NCBI RefSeq assembly: GCF_051488685.1
Contig: NZ_JBPSEH010000006.1
Location: forward strand, 191,970 to 255,969
From: Melioribacter sp051488685
Lineage (GTDB): Bacteria; Bacteroidota; Ignavibacteria; Ignavibacteriales; Melioribacteraceae
Direction: 5' to 3'
Length of the DNA: 64,000 bases
The first letter of the stretch is position 1. Each line of letters opens with the position of its first letter. The position numbers and the translations under genes were made by a program. This document shows, piece after piece, positions 60,427 to 64,000 of this stretch. The notes under the pieces were generated by a model. It worked only from the letters and a program-made list of their open reading frames with translations. It made no database searches and was not told where the DNA came from.

Positions 60427-62046
60427 TTAATCTTTCCCCATTTCCTTTAATTTTTTGTATGGTATGTGTTTAATCGAAAAATAATATTGTACGTCTTTCT
60501 TTAATTCCCCTGAAAGTAAAATAATTGCTAAAAGGTTGGGAGCGGTCATAAATCCAAGTGCAGCATCTCCAAAAGCCCATACAGCTTCAAGTTCCGCAAT
60601 TGAGCCGATAAATACAAAGAGAACAAAAACCCATTTGTACGGTAAGATTGCCCTGTCACCAAAGAGATAATATGTCGCTCTGTCGCCGTAATAAGACCAG
60701 CTGATAATTGTGGAAGTAGCAAAGAGAAGTACTGCCAGCGTTACAATCTTATCGCCATAGTCGAATAGCCAGCTTAATCCAATTTTAAAAGCATATGAAG
60801 TTAGAATACTTGCATTGTAAATTTGATCGGTGTAGTTCGGATCAATTCGTAGTTTATAAAATTCGGTATGGTACCACGCACCTGTAATAACAATAACCAG
60901 ACCAGTCAAGGTACAAATTGTAAGGGTGTCGATAAATGGTTCAAGAAGCGCAACAGTGCCCTCGCGTACTCCATATTTGGTTTTGGCGGTTGAATGGGCA
61001 ATTGGTGCGCTTCCCTGACCAGATTCGTTCGAATACAATCCTCTTTTTGTTCCCCACAATACAGTATTTAACATTACAAGGAAAGTACCTCCAGCAGCAC
61101 CAGCAATTTTAGCCGGCGGATTGAATGCCATTTCGATAATTAATTTTAAGCTTGGAATTAAAGATTCGATGTTTGCGATTATTATTACAGACGAGGCAAT
61201 AATATAAAATATAGCCATGAAAGGGGAGAGTATACTCGTTACTTTACCTATTCTTTTAATACCACCGATAATAACAAGTGCAATAATCGACGATAAAACC
61301 AGTCCATTTATAACCTGCTGCCATGAAATTGCCAATCCTGAAATTATTTTGTGCTTTACTGTCCAGAAATTATTAACTCCAACAATTTGAGTAACTTCAG
61401 AATAAATTTGGTCTGAGAGTGTGAAAGCTTGTATTGCGTTGCCTGTGGCAAATGAACAAATTACAGCGAAACATGCGAACATAATAGCCAGCCATCTCCA
61501 TTTTGGTCCCAAGCCTTTTTCTATAGTATACATTGGACCACCAGCAATAGAACCATTAGGTAGTATATCACGATATTTATGCGCAAGAGAAACTTCGGCA
61601 AATTTAAGAGCTGTACCGAATATTCCTGTTATCCACATCCAGAAAAGGGCGCCGGGTCCGCCATAATAAATTGCAGTTGCAACTCCTGCAATATTTCCTA
61701 TTCCCACAGTTGCTGAAATAGCAGTCGATAGGGCACGAAAGTGATTTAAATCCCCGCTGTCTTTTGGATCGTCATAGATTCCTGCCGTAACTTTTATTCC
61801 GTGCCAGAAATACCTGATTTGGGGAAACTTTAATTTTATTGTTATGAAAATTCCTGTACCCAAAAGTGCAATTAACATAAAAGGGACCGAACCAAGCGGT
61901 ACATCGGGGGATGGGAAATTTTTGATAGTTTCAAAATTGCCAGGAAAAGTCCAAACACTATTAAAAAATGGCACTCCACCTAATAAAAGAACTGTAAATA
62001 TTATTACAATACCGATTAATCCAGCTGTCGATTTTTTCATTTCCAC
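60427..62046 (-). CDS. Sodium:alanine symporter (AGCS family)
   Basis: 539 residues, about 10-11 membrane segments. AGCS motifs are visible: ALSTAISATVGIGNIAGVAT near TM3, GGPGALFWMWITGIFGTALK, KFAEVSLAHKYRD, and GLYSNESGQGSAPIAHSTAK (the Na+/substrate region). It imports alanine or glycine with Na+. It is six bases after an SNF-type transporter gene, so both form a unit for amino-acid uptake. Confidence 0.95.
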   Translation of the reverse strand: MEMKKSTAGLIGIVIIFTVLLLGGVPFFNSVWTFPGNFETIKNFPSPDVPLGSVPFMLIALLGTGIFITIKLKFPQIRYFWHGIKVTAGIYDDPKDSGDLNHFRALSTAISATVGIGNIAGVATAIYYGGPGALFWMWITGIFGTALKFAEVSLAHKYRDILPNGSIAGGPMYTIEKGLGPKWRWLAIMFACFAVICSFATGNAIQAFTLSDQIYSEVTQIVGVNNFWTVKHKIISGLAISWQQVINGLVLSSIIALVIIGGIKRIGKVTSILSPFMAIFYIIASSVIIIANIESLIPSLKLIIEMAFNPPAKIAGAAGGTFLVMLNTVLWGTKRGLYSNESGQGSAPIAHSTAKTKYGVREGTVALLEPFIDTLTICTLTGLVIVITGAWYHTEFYKLRIDPNYTDQIYNASILTSYAFKIGLSWLFDYGDKIVTLAVLLFATSTIISWSYYGDRATYYLFGDRAILPYKWVFVLFVFIGSIAELEAVWAFGDAALGFMTAPNLLAIILLSGELKKDVQYYFSIKHIPYKKLKEMGKD

Positions 62047-62052
62047 CCTTTT

Positions 62053-63423
62053 TTAAATTAGACCGATAGAACTAAGTAAAACAACAATTATTAATACAGG
62101 GGCAACAAATCGCAGTATAAATTTCCAGCAATCGAGGAACCACGGGTATTTGCCGAAGAATGTTTCAGCTCCTTGAATGATTTCACTTTTTACTTTATCG
62201 AAACCCCATACCCATCCGACAAAGATTGAGATAAAAAAGCCACCAATTGGTAGAAGAAGATTCGACGATACAAATTCCGATAAATCGAAGAAAGTAAATT
62301 TTCCAATCTTAAAGTCGGCAAGCAAATTGAAAGATAATGCACTCGGAACGCCGAGCAATAAAGCTGCAAAGCCAAATACAACTACGGCTTTCTTTCGACT
62401 CCAGCCTTTTTCGTCCACAAAATAGGCTGTAACAACTTCCAATAATGATACTGTCGAAGTGACAGCTGCTAAAGAGAGAGCTATAAAAAAGAGGATCGAA
62501 AAATAAAACCCACCTGGTATTTTGGTAAATACAACCGGTAATGTTCTGAAGATAAGGCTGGGTCCTACGTCAGGATTTTGACCTGTTGCAAAAACAACTG
62601 TAAATATGCTGATGCCTGCAATTATTGCAAGCAGAGTATCAAGAAATGCAATCCAGACCGTTGAATATGGTATATTATCTCTTTTAGACATATAACTACC
62701 GTATGTAAGCATGGCTCCCATTCCCAAACTCATTGAAAAGAATGCCTGTCCCATAGCGGCTAACACAACGCCAGTTGTAATTTTAGACCAGTCAGGATTG
62801 AAAAGATAGGCTAGACCTTTCGAAGCGCCCTCGAGCGTTAGACCTCGAACCATTATTATCAGCATTAAAATAAAGAGCATCGGCATCATAATCTTGCTGC
62901 CGCGTTCAATCCCTTTCTGAACACCAAAATAAACTATCGCCATTGTGAGGAGCATAAAAGCAGCAAGTAAACCGACATTCCAATAAACGTTTGCCAGCAA
63001 ATCGGAAAAATGTGATTGAGCTGCATCTGGGATACTGTATTGTTGTAAATTACCATTAATAGCTTCATAAATGTATCCGAGAGTCCAGCCTGCAACTACA
63101 GTATAAAAGGAAAGAATGACAAAACCGGCTATGACTCCAATGCCTCCTATCCATTGCCAGAATGAGGAAGGGTGCAAGGACTTGAATGACCCTACGGGGT
63201 TTTTCTGAGTACTTCTGCCAATGAGTACTTCGGCTATCAATACTGGGATACCGATTAAAATTACACAAAAAATATAGACGAAAATAAATGCGGCTCCTCC
63301 GTTTTCACCTGATAAGTAAGGAAACCGCCAGATATTGCCTAATCCAATAGCCGAGCCGGCTGCAGCCAATATAAATCCCACCCGGCTACCCCATTGCTCT
63401 CTTTCAGAATTTTTAGGAATCAT
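62053..63423 (-). CDS. Sodium-dependent transporter (SNF/NSS family)
   Basis: 456 residues, about 11-12 membrane segments, LeuT-like. Characteristic is the TM1 region WGSRVGFILAAAGSAIGLGN continuing IWRFPYLSGENGGAAF (the unwound TM1 that holds Na+ and substrate). ATSTVSLLEVVTAYFVDEKG marks TM8. Bacterial members import amino acids with Na+. It leads the two-gene unit with the AGCS symporter. Confidence 0.95.
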   Translation of the reverse strand: MIPKNSEREQWGSRVGFILAAAGSAIGLGNIWRFPYLSGENGGAAFIFVYIFCVILIGIPVLIAEVLIGRSTQKNPVGSFKSLHPSSFWQWIGGIGVIAGFVILSFYTVVAGWTLGYIYEAINGNLQQYSIPDAAQSHFSDLLANVYWNVGLLAAFMLLTMAIVYFGVQKGIERGSKIMMPMLFILMLIIMVRGLTLEGASKGLAYLFNPDWSKITTGVVLAAMGQAFFSMSLGMGAMLTYGSYMSKRDNIPYSTVWIAFLDTLLAIIAGISIFTVVFATGQNPDVGPSLIFRTLPVVFTKIPGGFYFSILFFIALSLAAVTSTVSLLEVVTAYFVDEKGWSRKKAVVVFGFAALLLGVPSALSFNLLADFKIGKFTFFDLSEFVSSNLLLPIGGFFISIFVGWVWGFDKVKSEIIQGAETFFGKYPWFLDCWKFILRFVAPVLIIVVLLSSIGLI

Positions 63424-64000
63424 TTATTGTCCTCAATTATGAATTTAAATTTCTGCAAATATTGGATAATCATTCAAAAATATCAATAAATAAATGTTTT
63501 TGATAAGCTGAAATACTTCAATAGCATTACTTCAGTCAATCTAACTCAAAGTATAATGAAGAAAGTCAAATTTACGGCATCACAGGAAATAATGAAATTA
63601 ATTTTGACTACTGGCCAATATATAAATTTGTAAGTTTCGCCTTTAGGATGTTCGAGGATATTAATTTCCTAAATGAGCATTAATGACTTATCCATTTGTA
63701 TATTATCCTGTAATTTTCATTAAGAAAAGAATTATGCATTTGTTATCGAAAACTCTGTATGAATTTTAACTTGTAAAAAAATTGCAGGTTCGATTTTATA
63801 AAAATGTTCGGATTGTGTCATTTAATTCGTTTTATAAAAGAACTAAAAATTGACTGTTCTGCATTAACAAAACATAAAGCATTTTCTAAAATTAAATTGT
63901 ACTGATTTATCATTGTAATAATGAGAGACATCTGAAAAATTCAATTAGAGGAACAGATTTATAAGTATTGTCGTTTTCATTGAAAAAATAAATCATGTAT
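63424..64000. other. 577-bp AT-rich end region without a recognised gene
   Basis: Upstream of the SNF transporter, so its promoter should lie near 63430-63550. The rest contains no frame with a ribosome site, no tRNA fold and no repeat that I can see. A gene may begin just beyond the window. Confidence 0.55.

Overview
The window is low-GC (roughly 35-40%), densely packed bacterial DNA. It resembles the Ignavibacteriota (Melioribacter/Ignavibacterium type) within the Bacteroidota-Chlorobiota superphylum. This placement is inferred from gene content: TonB receptors with carboxypeptidase-D-like plugs, a DUF4249 lipoprotein and a propeller/PEGA lipoprotein occur beside a flagellum, chemotaxis and citrate-lyase genes. 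No rRNA or marker gene is present to confirm it.

Layout. (1) 1-4.3 kb: end of a TPR protein, then flagellin, FliS, FliD, a FliT-like chaperone and FlgM. Flagellin has a sigma-28 promoter and a leader with two CsrA-like sites. (2) 4.3-8.6 kb, minus: a multi-PAS histidine kinase and a hybrid kinase/response regulator. (3) 8.7-12.3 kb: cheW, bacteriohemerythrin, a TonB-C protein and an MCP, with two more sigma-28-like promoters. (4) 12.4-15.3 kb: an oxidoreductase and typA. (5) 15.6-24.5 kb: alpha-glucan and sugar use (MFS sugar transporter, GH13 amylase, MalQ, GH3) plus a YgjP-like peptidase and a thiolase. (6) 24.6-25.6 kb: tRNA-Ser(GCU) followed by a 360-bp tandem repeat. Each unit joins a broken tRNA-Ser 5' half, carrying a 36-bp double palindrome, to a small GIY-YIG gene; a decayed third copy lies beyond. 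(7) 25.6-28.3 kb, minus: a ZnuD-like receptor with a His-rich segment and a small partner. (8) 28.3-38.4 kb: acetyl-CoA synthetase, a PAS kinase with an NtrC-type regulator, a sigma-54-like promoter with a tandem upstream site, a small exported protein, a structured intergenic element, and a TonB receptor/DUF4249/PEGA-propeller operon.

(9) 38.4-48.2 kb, minus: an unusual tri-acid cluster made of an isocitrate/isopropylmalate-type dehydrogenase, CstA, a degenerate HD protein, a Lys4 (homoaconitase)-like hydratase, MmgE/PrpD, a CitD-CitE fusion and CitF. (10) 48.4-60.4 kb: pdxJ, a TIGR02757 protein, a peptide-use group (OPT transporter, PqqD-like protein, PepD, MFS, exported protein, M29-like aminopeptidase), a UvrD/PcrA helicase and a phosphofructokinase with PPi-type residues. 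(11) 60.4-63.4 kb, minus: two Na+-coupled amino-acid transporters, then 0.6 kb of AT-rich DNA without a recognised gene.

Together the genes describe a motile, fermentative or facultative heterotroph using polysaccharides and peptides. The most unusual items are the tRNA-Ser/GIY-YIG tandem array and the Lys4-like/CitDE-fusion cluster. The sigma-28/FlgM/CsrA flagellin control and the sigma-54 regulator with its apparent target are clear regulatory modules.
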